Assembly: GCA_944325945.1 (NCBI GenBank)
Contig: CALVBW010000018.1
Location: forward strand, 44,022-108,021
Reading direction: 5' to 3'
Source: Candidatus Gastranaerophilales bacterium
GTDB taxonomy: Bacteria > Cyanobacteriota > Vampirovibrionia > Gastranaerophilales > Gastranaerophilaceae
Length of the DNA stretch: 64,000 bases
Both the position numbers and the translations under genes were made by a program. Below the pieces are notes generated by a model. The model did not search any database. It saw only the letters and a program-made list of their open reading frames with translations, and had not been told where the DNA came from. Shown here one piece after another: positions 1 through 9,943 of this stretch (position 1 is the first letter of the stretch; the number at the start of each line of letters is the position of its first letter).

Positions 1-138
1 GATATTTAAAAGACTTTCAAATAAAATATCCATAATTGGTCGGTTTGCGACTGTAACAAGCGGCTTAGGCACCTGTAATGTCAACGGTTCCAATCTTGAG
101 CCCATACCTGCAGACATAATCATTGCTTTTAAATTCAT
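1..138 (-). CDS. Sugar-phosphate nucleotidyltransferase, N-terminal fragment
   Basis: Only the first 46 codons lie in the window; the rest runs off the left edge. The fragment contains MSAGMGSRLEPLT followed by PKPLVTVANRPI, which is the nucleotide-binding signature and downstream lysine motif of NTP-sugar transferases such as mannose-1-phosphate guanylyltransferase or glucose-1-phosphate thymidylyltransferase. An in-frame ATG three codons upstream (147) exists, but a CAGGA ribosome-binding site lies about nine bases before the ATG at 138, so that start is preferred. Substrate cannot be told from the fragment. It likely activates a sugar for cell-surface glycan. Confidence 0.8.
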   Translation of the reverse strand, partial: MNLKAMIMSAGMGSRLEPLTLQVPKPLVTVANRPIMDILFESLLNI

Positions 139-182
139 TTTAGTCATTCCTGAATTTTACATGAAAAAAAAATATTATACAA

Positions 183-737
183 TTATACAAATTTAATATC
201 ATTTAAAATCTCAATAATGTTGTTTATGTCAGTATGAAGATTTTTAAAAATAAATTTAATAGTTTTATATACGGTGTTATTATCAGGTAATGTATTCCCC
301 AGGTAATACAAATCCATTGGCAATCCTCCTTCGGTATTCGGATAGATATAGTTTATATTGAGTTTTACAGCACCCAGGTATTGATAAAATTTAATTCTTC
401 TTATTGAATCAGGATTTTTGATATCAGGTTTTTCCACCTCAAGATAACAATCCGGTATTAATTTGAAAATTTTTTTACCGTATCCTTTGGAATGGAATTC
501 TTTTTTAACTGCTATATAATCCAGCCAGATAGCATTATTTTCTAATAAAGCATAAATTATATAACCTATCTCTGTTTGTTCATCAAAAACAGCATCGCAT
601 TTCAGGACATTTTTTTTAATCAGATTTAAAAAATTATTGTAATGTTTAAGTTCAGCTTTAGGAAATTGTAGCAGCATATCATTATATATATGCTCAAAAT
701 CCACGGCATCAATTTTTTTTAAAGTTAAGTTACACAT
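183..737 (-). CDS. GNAT-family N-acetyltransferase
   Basis: A 184-residue protein with a GNAT-like core: a predicted strand IWLDYIAV at about residues 70-77 followed by the acetyl-CoA binding loop KGYGKK at about 84-89 (Q/R-x-x-G-x-G/A type). Substrate unknown. It lies upstream of and divergent from the tRNA-Lys gene. There is no Shine-Dalgarno; a GATAAT hexamer ends six bases before the ATG, so the mRNA is probably leaderless. The C-terminal third is family-specific and not recognised. Confidence 0.7.
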   Translation of the reverse strand: MCNLTLKKIDAVDFEHIYNDMLLQFPKAELKHYNNFLNLIKKNVLKCDAVFDEQTEIGYIIYALLENNAIWLDYIAVKKEFHSKGYGKKIFKLIPDCYLEVEKPDIKNPDSIRRIKFYQYLGAVKLNINYIYPNTEGGLPMDLYYLGNTLPDNNTVYKTIKFIFKNLHTDINNIIEILNDIKFV

Positions 738-765
738 AAAATTATTATCTTTTAAAATTATATTA

Positions 766-794
766 TTGTCAAAAAAAAATCATAATGATATAAT
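766..794 (+). promoter_or_regulatory. Promoter of tRNA-Lys
   Basis: TTGTCA at 766-771, a 17-base spacer, and TATAAT at 789-794, about 35 bases before the tRNA. This is a near-consensus sigma-70 type promoter. Confidence 0.75.
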
Positions 795-828
795 AGACAT
801 GGTAAAAATAAATTTTATATATGAATTT

Positions 829-901
<73 letters not shown>

Positions 902-929
902 AATTGATATAATATCAATGAGGGCTAAT

Positions 930-2783
930 ATGAGTTTTGATGAAAAAGCAGTAAAAATTGTTCGTCAGGCACTGGACGTACTTGGAAAGAAAAATTTTGC
1001 ATTAATAGTTCATGGTGGTAGTTTTCCGTCAGCAGAAGGCGAAAATACAGGCTTTGGCTCCATGAATACTAAAGGCGGCAGAGATCTTATTGATTATGTC
1101 TCCGGTATATTTAATGCAATTCAACTCGGACCGGCCGGTAAAACAAAAAGTTGTGATTCTTCGCCTTACACCGGCACAATTTTTTCTACAAATCCGCTTT
1201 TTGTTGATTTGAAAGAGCTGACTACTGATGCGTGGAGCAATATTTTACCTGAAGATAAATTTAATGAAATAGTAAAGAATAATCCTAATAAAAACGATAA
1301 TAAAACAGCGTATTCTTATGCATTTAATCAGTATGCGGATGCATTGAACCATGCATACAGAAATTTTTTGCAAAAAGGCTCTAATTCTCTCAAAAAAGAA
1401 TTTGAAGAATATAAACATTTGAACAATAGATGGCTTGACCGTGACAGTATTTATGAAGCATTGTGTATAGAACATCAAAATGATTACTGGCCTTTATGGC
1501 AGTCAGATATTGATAAAAAATTATTTGCACCTGATACAATAGAAGAAAGATTGGAACATGGCAGACGGCTTGTTGAAATTTCCAAAAAATATGCTTATGA
1601 TATTGATAAATATAAATTCATACAATTTGTTCTAAAAAAACAAAACGGTGAAGTTAAAGAATATGCGAAAAACAAGGGAATTAAAATGATTGCCGACAGA
1701 CAGGTCGCATTTTCTGACCGTGACAGCTGGGCTTATCAAGCGTATTTTCTTCCCGGTTGGATGCTGGGCTGCCCGCCGGATTATTTTTCAAAAGACGGAC
1801 AGGCATGGGGATTTCCTGTATTGGATCCTGAAAAAATGTTTAAAGAAGACGGTTCACTCGGTAAAGCCGGCGTATTGTTAAAAAATTTATATAAAAAAAT
1901 GTTCAGGGAAAACCCCGGCGGTGTCAGAATTGACCATATTGTCGGCTTGATTGATCCATGGGTATATAAAGCAGGGCATAAGCCAAAAATTGAAGAAGGC
2001 GCAGGCAGATTATATTCATCACCCGAGCATGAGTTTCTTTCAAAATATGCTATTCCTTCAATGGAAGATTTAGATACAACGCTTGAAGCTGACAAAGAAA
2101 AACGCGTAAAAACATTAACAGATGAACAAATATCTAAATACGGCGCATTGATTGAGAAAATTGTTATTGCCGCTGCAGAAGAAGAAGGGCTTACAAAAGA
2201 TGCAATTGTGTGCGAAGATTTAGGTACGCTGACAAATCCTGTGGCTGCGGTAATGAAAAAATACGAACTTCTGGGTATGCGTTTGACACAATTTGTCGTG
2301 CCTGAAGAGCCAAAACATCCGTATCGCTGTTGTAACATTACGGAAAAATGCTGGGCTATGGTTGGTACGCATGATAATCAGCCTATTTCTATGTGGGCAA
2401 AATCTATGATAAATACTCACGAAGGTTATTTGCATGCCAAGAATCTGGTTGAGGATTTGTATGCTGAAGCTTCAAATAAAGACGATATTATAACAAGATT
2501 AACCAAAGACGCTGAATTTTTAAAACAGACAAAATTGGTTGAGATATTTGCATCAAAAGCTGAGAATATTCAAATTTTCTTTACTGACTTTTTCAGGATT
2601 GATGATGTTTATAACAGACCGGGTACTTCTGGAGATGCAAACTGGAGTTTAAGAGTTCCGGATAACTTTAGAGAATTATCGCCTATTGATTTGCCGGAAA
2701 TATTAAAACAGGCTATTATATCAAGAGGAAGCGAATTCGCAAAAGAAAATGCACAATTAATTGAGGAATTAAGTGAAATTTAA
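930..2783 (+). CDS. malQ: 4-alpha-glucanotransferase (GH77, amylomaltase)
   Basis: Transfers alpha-1,4-glucan segments between maltodextrins, in cytoplasmic glycogen/maltose metabolism. GH77 motifs are visible: ADRQVAFSDRDSW in the core barrel, GVRIDHIVGL with the catalytic Asp nucleophile, VCEDLG with the Glu acid/base, and VGTHDN with the transition-state Asp. At 617 residues it is longer than the usual 500-residue enzyme, the extra length lying before the barrel. ATG 930 is chosen because GAGGG lies six bases before it; the ATG at 918 is in frame but has no ribosome-binding site. A TATAAT at 908-913 could give a very short leader. It overlaps the next gene by 11 bases. Confidence 0.9.
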   Translation: MSFDEKAVKIVRQALDVLGKKNFALIVHGGSFPSAEGENTGFGSMNTKGGRDLIDYVSGIFNAIQLGPAGKTKSCDSSPYTGTIFSTNPLFVDLKELTTDAWSNILPEDKFNEIVKNNPNKNDNKTAYSYAFNQYADALNHAYRNFLQKGSNSLKKEFEEYKHLNNRWLDRDSIYEALCIEHQNDYWPLWQSDIDKKLFAPDTIEERLEHGRRLVEISKKYAYDIDKYKFIQFVLKKQNGEVKEYAKNKGIKMIADRQVAFSDRDSWAYQAYFLPGWMLGCPPDYFSKDGQAWGFPVLDPEKMFKEDGSLGKAGVLLKNLYKKMFRENPGGVRIDHIVGLIDPWVYKAGHKPKIEEGAGRLYSSPEHEFLSKYAIPSMEDLDTTLEADKEKRVKTLTDEQISKYGALIEKIVIAAAEEEGLTKDAIVCEDLGTLTNPVAAVMKKYELLGMRLTQFVVPEEPKHPYRCCNITEKCWAMVGTHDNQPISMWAKSMINTHEGYLHAKNLVEDLYAEASNKDDIITRLTKDAEFLKQTKLVEIFASKAENIQIFFTDFFRIDDVYNRPGTSGDANWSLRVPDNFRELSPIDLPEILKQAIISRGSEFAKENAQLIEELSEI

Positions 2784-3615
2784 GACTTTATTTATTGCTT
2801 TTGCTGCGGCGGTTATTTTTTCCTGTTCAGCTGTGATGGCTGACAATATGACTGAAGCAAAACTTCAATACAATAAAGGTATTGATTTTTATAAAATAGG
2901 TCAGTATGACCGTTCAATGGAATGTTTTAGAAAAGCAATTGATCTTGATCCCGAATATATTGATGCATATTATAATTTAGGCTCTATTCTCGAATATTTG
3001 GGGCAGGATGAGGCTGCGCTTACAGTTTTTAAACAAATAGTCGTGAGAAAGCCGACGGATTATGATGCGGTTTATAAAGCTGCTGAATTGAGCAAAAAGT
3101 TAGGGCAAATTGATAAAGCTAAATCATTTCTTGCAATTATTCCGTCAGGCTCATATGTAAATCCTAAAGCACAGCAGCTTGCGCATGAATTGAATACGGA
3201 TTTACAAACACTTCAATATGAAAATAAAATAAAAGAAACCCCGTCACAGCCTTTGACAAACGGAGTCTATGAAAACATTCCGAGTCCTACCGGTATTACA
3301 ACAGATAATGCTGGTAATCTTTTTGTCGCGGGTTTTTCTGATAATGTAATTTTTAAAATCACGCCTGACGGTAACCGGATTATATTTTTAAAAGATAAGC
3401 GTTTGAACGGTCCTATCGGGATAATAAATGACGGGGCAGGTAATCTTTATATTGCAAATTATAATGCAGATAATGTTCTAAAGGTATCTGCAACAGGTCA
3501 GGTCAGTGTTTTGATTGAAAATATTTTAAAACCCTATGGACTGTATATTTCCAACGGGACATTATTTATTTCGTCACAGGGTTCTAATGCGGTCATAAGA
3601 TTTAAATTGAAATAA
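2773..3615 (+). CDS. Exported TPR protein with NHL-like beta-propeller half
   Basis: Begins at GTG preceded by GAGG and overlaps the malQ end. Residues 1-23 form a signal peptide with a likely cleavage after VMA. Residues about 25-130 are tetratricopeptide repeats (KGIDFYKIGQYDRSMECF, then a second and third repeat). Residues about 165-280 hold repeated blades of the type GNLFVAG and GNLYIAN, typical of NHL/SMP-30-like propellers, though only two or three blades are present, too few for a full propeller. A periplasmic scaffold is the likely role; the partner is unknown. Translational coupling to malQ is suggested by the overlap. Confidence 0.65.
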   Translation: MKFKTLFIAFAAAVIFSCSAVMADNMTEAKLQYNKGIDFYKIGQYDRSMECFRKAIDLDPEYIDAYYNLGSILEYLGQDEAALTVFKQIVVRKPTDYDAVYKAAELSKKLGQIDKAKSFLAIIPSGSYVNPKAQQLAHELNTDLQTLQYENKIKETPSQPLTNGVYENIPSPTGITTDNAGNLFVAGFSDNVIFKITPDGNRIIFLKDKRLNGPIGIINDGAGNLYIANYNADNVLKVSATGQVSVLIENILKPYGLYISNGTLFISSQGSNAVIRFKLK

Positions 3616-3755
3616 GTTTAGAAAAATATTTGTATCAAAATATAAATTACCTATATACAAAACCTGTATGTCATGTTAAAATATTGACAGATGTAGTAGT
3701 TAATATTTTTTGGAAATATATGCATTAAAATTTGATTAAATTAAATAATCATAAG

Positions 3756-3778
3756 CTCGATAGGATATATGTATCGGG
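3756..3778 (+). other. Hairpin in the RNase Y upstream region
   Basis: CTCGATA pairs with TATCGGG around a nine-base loop, about 50 bases before the rny start. A TATTAT hexamer follows at about 3790. The 212-base gap before rny otherwise holds only AT-rich sequence; which hexamer serves rny is unclear. Confidence 0.35.
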
Positions 3779-3827
3779 CAATGCGTGTATTATATGAAAA
3801 ATAGAATAGGATAAGGTAAAAAACTTT

Positions 3828-5348
3828 ATGGACTTTTTATTGGTTGCCGCGATTATTTTGGTAATAATCTTAATCGCCGTGCTGATAATTCAGCAAAATA
3901 AGGTCAAAAGTGTTCTTCAAAGCACACAAAAAGACCGTTTGGATTTGGAAGAAAAAGAGAAACTTTTATTAAAAGAAGCAAAAATTAAGGCAATTGAAGA
4001 GTTGCAGGCTGACAGAGACAAGCTTAATGAAGAAGAGAGAGAACGCCGGCAGGAGCTTAATCGTCTGGAACAAAAATTGGTCAAACGCGAGGATATGCTT
4101 GAAGATAAAATTCAAGAATATACCGAAAAAGATATTCAGGTTCAGAAAAAACTTGATGAATTGCTGGATAAAGAGGATTATCTTGCGGAAATCGTGCAAA
4201 AACAGACAACGGAGCTTGAAAGAATTTCCGGTATGTCAGCAGATGAAGCAAAAAATATGCTTCTTGAACAGTTAAAGCATGATCTGGCGCAGGAACAAAT
4301 GCAGTTGATCCGCGAAAATGAGGCAAAAATAAAAGAAACTGCTCTTGAAAAATCAAAAGAGATTTTGTCAACAGCAATGCAGCGTTGTATGATTGAACAG
4401 GTTGTGGAAACAACTGTTTCCGTTGTAGCACTGCCGAGTGACGAAATGAAAGGCAGAATAATCGGTCGTGAGGGACGTAATATTAGAGCTTTGGAAACTT
4501 TGACAGGCGTCGATTTGATTATTGATGACACGCCGGAAGCTGTTGTATTATCAAGTTTTGATCCGGTAAGACGTGAAATTGCAAAACTCGCGCTTGAAAA
4601 ACTTATTGTTGACGGGCGTATTCACCCTGTCAGAATTGAAGAAATGGTTGAAAAGGCAAGAGAAGAAATTGAAAAGAAAATCTGGACAGAGGGTGAAAAC
4701 GCAGCGTTTGAAATGGGCGTTATGGGCTTAAATAAAGAGCTTATCAAAACTCTCGGACGTTTATATTACAGAACAAGCTACGGACAGAATGTTTTGAAAC
4801 ATTCGCTCGAAGTCGGACATATTGCCGGCATGCTCGCTGCGGAACTCGGCGCAAATGAGGCTGTGGCAAAGCGCGCAGGACTTTTGCATGATATAGGAAA
4901 AGCCGTTGACCAAACACAGGAAGGTACACATATTCAGCTTGGTGTCGAGCTTGCATCGCGTTATGGTGAAAAACCTGAAATTATTCATGCAATTGAGGCT
5001 CACCACGATGATGTTGTTGCAAACACTATTGAGGCGGTTCTTGTAAAAATTGCTGACGCGATTTCTGCAGGCAGACCGGGCGCAAGACGTGATACTCTGG
5101 AAATTTATATTAAACGTCTGCAAAAGATTGAAGAAATCGTAAACAGCTATGACGGAATTAAACAATCATTTGCCGTTCAAGCAGGACGTGAAGTCAGAAT
5201 TATTGTTCAGGCTGAAATGTTTGATGATCTGGCATCTCAAAAGCTTGCAAGAGATGTCGCAAAACGTATTGAGGATGAGATTGATTATCCCGGTCAAATC
5301 AGAGTTACTGTTGTAAGAGAATTCAGAACAACAGAAATAGCAAAATAA
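3828..5348 (+). CDS. rny: Ribonuclease Y
   Basis: Membrane-anchored endoribonuclease that starts mRNA decay. Domain order is canonical: transmembrane anchor at residues 3-22, long charged coiled coil at about 25-180, KH domain with [12 protein letters not shown] at about 209-220, HD phosphohydrolase domain with H354-D355 in LLHDIGK and an AHHDDV helper motif near 391-396, and a conserved C-terminal tail. Length 506 fits the family (about 520). It is followed at once by a terminator and then by the ymdB homologue, the same neighbour as in Firmicutes. Confidence 0.95.
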   Translation: MDFLLVAAIILVIILIAVLIIQQNKVKSVLQSTQKDRLDLEEKEKLLLKEAKIKAIEELQADRDKLNEEERERRQELNRLEQKLVKREDMLEDKIQEYTEKDIQVQKKLDELLDKEDYLAEIVQKQTTELERISGMSADEAKNMLLEQLKHDLAQEQMQLIRENEAKIKETALEKSKEILSTAMQRCMIEQVVETTVSVVALPSDEMKGRIIGREGRNIRALETLTGVDLIIDDTPEAVVLSSFDPVRREIAKLALEKLIVDGRIHPVRIEEMVEKAREEIEKKIWTEGENAAFEMGVMGLNKELIKTLGRLYYRTSYGQNVLKHSLEVGHIAGMLAAELGANEAVAKRAGLLHDIGKAVDQTQEGTHIQLGVELASRYGEKPEIIHAIEAHHDDVVANTIEAVLVKIADAISAGRPGARRDTLEIYIKRLQKIEEIVNSYDGIKQSFAVQAGREVRIIVQAEMFDDLASQKLARDVAKRIEDEIDYPGQIRVTVVREFRTTEIAK

Positions 5349-5373
5349 GAGCAGGGTTTTCCTGCTCTTTTTT
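5349..5373 (+). terminator. Terminator between rny and ymdB
   Basis: GAGCAGG, loop GTTTT, CCTGCTC, then six Ts. It begins at the base after the rny stop. The AAGGA ribosome-binding site of the next gene starts right after the T run, so the downstream genes may depend on read-through. Confidence 0.8.
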
Positions 5374-5384
5374 AAGGAATATAA

Positions 5385-6197
5385 ATGTCAGGTGATGAAA
5401 AAACAATAAAAATTTTATTTTTCGGAGATATGGTCGGCAGACCCGGAAGGTATGCCGTGCGTGATTTTTTGTCACAAAATGCCGGAAAATATGATTTTAT
5501 AATCGCAAATGTTGAAAATGCATCTCACGGTTTTGGATTGACCGAAAAAAATTACAATGAAATAATAAGTTACGGCGTAAATTGTATGACAAGCGGAAAT
5601 CATATCTGGGATAAACGGGATATTTTCGGTTTTATAGAAAACGCCGACAAATTAATTCGACCGATTAATTATCCGTCAGGCACAAAAGGAGTCGGGAGCA
5701 GAGTATTTGATTTGGGAGATTATAAAATTGCAGTTATAAATGTACTGGGTAAAGTTTTCATTAACGTTGTCGATTTCCAATGGGATTTTGTAACGGAAGA
5801 GATTAAAAGATTAAAAGAAATTACGCCGATTGTGATTGTAGATTTTCATGCGGAAGCAACGGCGGAAAAAATTTGTTTTGGTAAATATTGTTCGGAATTG
5901 GGTGTCAGTGCATTTTTCGGAACACATACTCATGTTCAGACAGCTGATGAAACCATTATAAATAATATGGGATACATAACCGATGCCGGATTTTGCGGTG
6001 CATCGGACGGGGTTATAGGTATGGAATATAAAACATCTTTGACACGTTTTGTAACAGGAATTCCGGAACGATACGAGATAGCAGACGGTAAGAGCCTTCA
6101 GATAAACGCGGTTGAAGTGGAAATTAAACCTTCAACGGGGCATACTGTTGCTATAAAAAGAATTTTGTGCAGTAGAGATGAGGAAATAAAGGAATGA
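5385..6197 (+). CDS. ymdB: TIGR00282-family metallophosphoesterase (YmdB-like)
   Basis: Metal-dependent phosphodiesterase; the Bacillus subtilis YmdB relative hydrolyses 2',3'-cyclic AMP and affects RNase Y-linked mRNA turnover. Metal ligands visible are FGDMVG near the start, NVENASHG, SGNHIWDK, DFHAEATAEK and GTHTHVQTAD. Length 270 is normal. The ATG is preceded by AAGGA. The rny-ymdB pair strongly supports the family call; the actual substrate here is inferred. It overlaps the next gene by four bases (ATGA). Confidence 0.9.
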   Translation: MSGDEKTIKILFFGDMVGRPGRYAVRDFLSQNAGKYDFIIANVENASHGFGLTEKNYNEIISYGVNCMTSGNHIWDKRDIFGFIENADKLIRPINYPSGTKGVGSRVFDLGDYKIAVINVLGKVFINVVDFQWDFVTEEIKRLKEITPIVIVDFHAEATAEKICFGKYCSELGVSAFFGTHTHVQTADETIINNMGYITDAGFCGASDGVIGMEYKTSLTRFVTGIPERYEIADGKSLQINAVEVEIKPSTGHTVAIKRILCSRDEEIKE

Positions 6198-7048
6198 AGA
6201 CAGATTTACACATCCATACCTATTATTCGGACGGTGTGTTCTCGCCTGAGAAAATTGTCGACACCGCGGTCGATGTCGGGCTTCAGGCAATAGCTATAAC
6301 CGATCACGATAATGTTCTGGCTTATGATGTCGCCAAAAAACATATAAAAGACAAAGGGCTGGAAGATAAAATTGAAATTATACGCGGGATTGAAGTAAAT
6401 ACACTTTATAAAAATTATGAAGTCCACATTCTCGGATATTTTATGAATCCGGAAAACAGTGACTTTCAGGCAATGTTAAAAACACAGCAGCAGGCAAGGG
6501 TTAAGCAGACAAAAGAAATTCTTGCGCTTCTGGCTAAAAAAGAAGGTATTAAAATAAAATTTGATGATGTTAAAAAAATGGTAGCGGAAGGCGGAAGTAT
6601 CGGACGTCCGCATATTGCCAAAGCAATTACAAATGCGGGCGGCACAACAACCGTTATGGACGCGTATGCAAAATATATCCACGATGATTCGCCTGTTTAT
6701 GTTCAAAGAAAAACGGTTACGCCTCATGATGCGGTTGAAATAATCTATGATGCCGGCGGGATTCCTGTTATTGCGCATCCGCATGATATTGATATCGCGG
6801 AAAGTTTGATAAAGGAGCTTATGAATTACGGCTTGAGGGGAATTGAGGCGTATCACAGAAAACATTCTCCTGCCTGTGTCGAGTATTTTTCATCTATGGC
6901 TGAAGAATTAGGTCTGATTGTCACCGGCGGCTCTGATTTCCATACACCAAACATTATGAACGGTCAGATTATTCTGGGTAAAAATTTCGTACCCGAGTGG
7001 GTTTATGACAAACTTGTGAAAGAAAAAAAATTAATTGATATGGCGTAA
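6194..7048 (+). CDS. PHP-domain phosphoesterase (RNase AM / nucleoside bisphosphatase type)
   Basis: PHP-domain metal centre motifs are complete: DLHIHTYYSDG at residues 4-14, ITDHDN at about 36-41, an RGIEVN motif, VIAHPHD at about 194-200 and GGSDFH at about 247-252. Family members such as E. coli RNase AM (YciV) remove nucleotides from RNA 5' ends or hydrolyse 3',5'-bisphosphonucleotides. The context, translationally coupled behind rny and ymdB, suits an RNA-turnover role, but that is inference. Length 284 is typical. Confidence 0.85.
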   Translation: MKTDLHIHTYYSDGVFSPEKIVDTAVDVGLQAIAITDHDNVLAYDVAKKHIKDKGLEDKIEIIRGIEVNTLYKNYEVHILGYFMNPENSDFQAMLKTQQQARVKQTKEILALLAKKEGIKIKFDDVKKMVAEGGSIGRPHIAKAITNAGGTTTVMDAYAKYIHDDSPVYVQRKTVTPHDAVEIIYDAGGIPVIAHPHDIDIAESLIKELMNYGLRGIEAYHRKHSPACVEYFSSMAEELGLIVTGGSDFHTPNIMNGQIILGKNFVPEWVYDKLVKEKKLIDMA

Positions 7049-7050
7049 AA

Positions 7051-7695
7051 ATGGTAAAGAAAAAATTCTGGAAACTTGAATATTCAATCACTTTATTTGT
7101 TCTAATCGGGTTGCTTTTGCTTTTTGTGCCTTTGAAAATAGAAAATTATTTTCAAGCCGGCATGATATCAAAATGGAATGACAGATATAATAAAGTTGCA
7201 TATATGTTTACGGTCATTAATGCGCAGACGGATGATGAAATATTGAAAAGTTTTGCGGAGGCCGAAACTCCTGAACAGCGTGAAAAATTGCTGCTTCAGC
7301 TTGTAAAACCGTATCTTAGAATTCATCAATCCGACAAATTTCCGAGACGATATAAGCCCAAATTTATGAACGGCGACAGAGTTCAGAAAGATAACTATTA
7401 TTATTTTAATGAATTTTATTTCGCTGATAACGGAATGCATGTTGTCGGGATTAAAGATATTGTAAAACACGAAAATAACGCACCGTGGTTTATGATGATG
7501 TTTGACATAAACGGTGTTCTGCCTCCGAATACCTGGGGCAAAGATATTTTTGGTATTTATATTCTGGATGAAGGAAAAATTCGTCCTTTTGGTTATGAAA
7601 AGAGTATGGATGCTCTTGCGGAAGACTGTTCCGAAAACGGTACGGGTGTTGATTGTTCTTATTTCTATAGAATTGGCGGTGAGTTTAATGATTAA
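7051..7695 (+). CDS. Membrane-anchored protein with pilin-like C-terminal domain
   Basis: Residues 12-29 form one transmembrane helix (ITLFVLIGLLLLFVPL). No prepilin peptidase site (Gly/Ala before Phe-Thr-Leu) is seen. The C-terminal part reads PNTWGKDIFGIYIL, then KIRPFG, then DCSENGTGVDCSYF, a layout I associate with the C-terminal heads of pseudopilins in this bacterial group; that link is from recognition and was not searched. The gene starts two bases after the PHP gene and overlaps the LOG gene by eight bases, so it is in the same operon. Function unknown. Confidence 0.5.
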   Translation: MVKKKFWKLEYSITLFVLIGLLLLFVPLKIENYFQAGMISKWNDRYNKVAYMFTVINAQTDDEILKSFAEAETPEQREKLLLQLVKPYLRIHQSDKFPRRYKPKFMNGDRVQKDNYYYFNEFYFADNGMHVVGIKDIVKHENNAPWFMMMFDINGVLPPNTWGKDIFGIYILDEGKIRPFGYEKSMDALAEDCSENGTGVDCSYFYRIGGEFND

Positions 7696-8275
7696 AAGGA
7701 TTTGTGTATTTGCATCATCTTCAAACTTCCTGCAGCCGGTCTATTATAAAGATGCTGCGGAACTCGGGCGTTTGATTGCGGAAAACGGTTATGATATGGT
7801 CTATGGCGGAAGCAATTTAGGCTTGATGTGGGCTTGTGCCGGCGCTGCAAAAGTTCATGGCGCAAAACTTACCGGTGTTATGCCAGAAAAGCTTCAAAGT
7901 ATGGGCGTATTCACAGACGGCTGCGACGAATTTATCGTAACTGAGGGTATGAGAGAGCGAAAAGCCAAAATCGACAGTATTTCGGATGCTGTTGTAGCGC
8001 TTGCCGGTGGTTTCGGAACCCTTGAAGAATTGTCAGAGATGATTGTCCAAAAACAATTAGGGTACAATAAAAAGCCTATTATAATTTTGAATACAAACGG
8101 ATTTTATAATAAATTGAACGACTTTTTTGAAGAAGTTATTGAACAGAAATTCGCAAACAAAAACGTCAGAAGTCTTTATTATCTTGCCGATACCCCTCAA
8201 GACGTAATTGATTATCTGAAAACTTATAAGCCGTCGGAGCTTAACGTTGATAAAAACGCGATTTATGCAAGATAA
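7688..8275 (+). CDS. LOG-family (TIGR00730) nucleotide phosphoribohydrolase
   Basis: Rossmann-like LOG (lysine decarboxylase-like) protein; characterised members release cytokinin-type bases from nucleoside monophosphates. Visible are ICVFASSS near the start, YGGSNLGLMW, the MRERKAKI helix and GGFGTLEEL, the catalytic PGGxGTxxE motif with Ala replacing the leading Pro. The start at 7688 gives the usual 195-residue length; longer in-frame starts run into the previous gene. The physiological substrate is unknown. Confidence 0.85.
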   Translation: MIKRICVFASSSNFLQPVYYKDAAELGRLIAENGYDMVYGGSNLGLMWACAGAAKVHGAKLTGVMPEKLQSMGVFTDGCDEFIVTEGMRERKAKIDSISDAVVALAGGFGTLEELSEMIVQKQLGYNKKPIIILNTNGFYNKLNDFFEEVIEQKFANKNVRSLYYLADTPQDVIDYLKTYKPSELNVDKNAIYAR

Positions 8276-8351
8276 TTATATTAAAAGCAAATGCTTTGAA
8301 TATTCCGTTGGATGACCTTTATAAGGCTGTTCCGCAAAATAAGGTATGATT

Positions 8352-8416
8352 AGATATAAAGTTTCTCAACGACGCTCCCGCCTCCGGCTTCGCTATTGTT
8401 TCGAAACCTTATATCT
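8352..8416. repeat. Imperfect inverted repeat upstream of gatB
   Basis: AGATATAA-a-GTTTC on the left is mirrored by GAAAC-c-TTATATCT on the right, around a GC-rich centre (GCTCCCGCCTCCGGCTTCGC) unlike the surrounding AT-rich DNA. It could be a small palindromic repeat element or a terminator for the upstream operon. No second copy was found in this window. Confidence 0.5.
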
Positions 8417-8468
8417 TTATTTTTTATGTTTTTTTATGCTATAATTATCATACGATAAGGAGAAAATA

Positions 8469-9911
8469 ATGGAAAATTTGAGAGATAAGTATGAAGTAGT
8501 TATAGGTTTGGAAGTTCACGCGCAGTTAAAGACCAAATCAAAGATATTTGCACCGGACGGTACGGAATTCGGTAAAGAACAAAATACTGAAATCAGCCCG
8601 ATTACCCTTGGTATGCCGGGAGTTTTGCCGGTTTTGAATAAAGAAGCCGTCAATATGGGAATTTTAACAGGGCTTGCCTTGAATTGCGAAATCCCTTCCC
8701 GCTGCAAATTCGACAGAAAACAATACTTCTACCCCGATTTGCCTAAGGGTTATCAAATCTCTCAATATGATGAACCGATTTGCGTAAACGGTCACATTGA
8801 TATAAACGGAAAAAGAATAGGAATTACCCGTGCGCATTTGGAAGAAGATGCAGGAAAACTCGTTCATGCAGGTGCTGACGGACTTGCAGGTTCCAGCTAT
8901 TCTCTTGTTGACCTGAACCGTGCAGGAACTCCTCTTTTGGAAATCGTATCCGAACCTGATATGAGAAGTTCAGATGAGGCAAGAGCTTATATGGAAGAAT
9001 TGCGCAATATCGTTAGATATATAGGTGTTTGCGACGGTAACCTTGAAGAAGGCTCAATGAGATGCGACGCCAATATTTCTATTATGCCGAAAGGTTCAAA
9101 AGAATTCGGCACACGTGCTGAAATTAAGAATGTAAACAGTTTTTCGGCACTTCAAAGAGCTATTGAATACGAAATAGACAGACAAATTGAAATTGTCGAA
9201 GAAGGCGGAAAAGTTGTTCAAGAAACAAGACTCTGGGATGACAACTCACGCGAAACCCGTTCAATGCGCGGTAAAGAAGATGCACATGATTATAGATATT
9301 TCCCTGAGCCTGACTTGATGCCGTTAGAAATTTCAAGAGAATGGGTTGAAGAAATCAGATCAAAAATGCCCGAATTGCCGTCTGCAAAACGCAAACGCTA
9401 TATGGATTTGGGCTTGAGTGAGTATGACGCAAACGTTATCGTTGAACAGATGGGGCTTGCACTTTTCTTTGATGAAGTGCTGAAGCTCGGTGCAACTCCG
9501 AAAATTGCCGTCAACTTTATGATGGGCGAAATTGCTGCATATTTAAAAGAAGAAAAACTTGAGATTAACGAAACAAAATTAACTCCTGAAAATCTTGCCG
9601 AGTTGATTTCTTTGATCGAAAAAAATACAATTTCAAATAATATCGGTAAACAAATTATCTTTGATATGATGAAAGAAGGCAAAAAAGCTTCTCAAATCGT
9701 TGAAGAAAAAGGTTTAAGCCAGATTAGTGATGAAGGAGCAATAAAAGCAATTGTTCAAAAAGTTGTTGATGCAAATCCTGATCAGGTAACAGCTTACAGA
9801 AACGGTAAAGTTCAGCTTTTAGGCTTCTTTGTCGGACAAGTTATGAAAGAAACCAAAGGCAGGGCTAACCCGAAAGCGGTTAATGAATTGTTGAAAGAAA
9901 TTTTAGGATAA
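8469..9911 (+). CDS. gatB: Aspartyl/glutamyl-tRNA amidotransferase subunit B
   Basis: Subunit B of GatCAB, which turns misacylated Glu-tRNA(Gln) or Asp-tRNA(Asn) into the correct amide. Signature stretches: [10 protein letters not shown] at residues 10-19, [47 protein letters not shown], and AEIKNVNSF; the C-terminal YqeY-like domain ends with [10 protein letters not shown]. Length 480 is standard. SD AAGGAG precedes the ATG and an extended -10 TATAAT lies at 8440-8445. gatA and gatC are not in the window, so the subunits are not in one operon. Confidence 0.95.
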   Translation: MENLRDKYEVVIGLEVHAQLKTKSKIFAPDGTEFGKEQNTEISPITLGMPGVLPVLNKEAVNMGILTGLALNCEIPSRCKFDRKQYFYPDLPKGYQISQYDEPICVNGHIDINGKRIGITRAHLEEDAGKLVHAGADGLAGSSYSLVDLNRAGTPLLEIVSEPDMRSSDEARAYMEELRNIVRYIGVCDGNLEEGSMRCDANISIMPKGSKEFGTRAEIKNVNSFSALQRAIEYEIDRQIEIVEEGGKVVQETRLWDDNSRETRSMRGKEDAHDYRYFPEPDLMPLEISREWVEEIRSKMPELPSAKRKRYMDLGLSEYDANVIVEQMGLALFFDEVLKLGATPKIAVNFMMGEIAAYLKEEKLEINETKLTPENLAELISLIEKNTISNNIGKQIIFDMMKEGKKASQIVEEKGLSQISDEGAIKAIVQKVVDANPDQVTAYRNGKVQLLGFFVGQVMKETKGRANPKAVNELLKEILG

Positions 9912-9943
9912 TAGGCACCAACGAAAGATTTTCCGAGGTAAAT

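Noticed and set aside
1781..2338. Long antisense ORFs inside malQ and other genes
   Set aside because: They lie opposite well-supported genes, have no RBS and low-complexity translations, so they are shadow frames.
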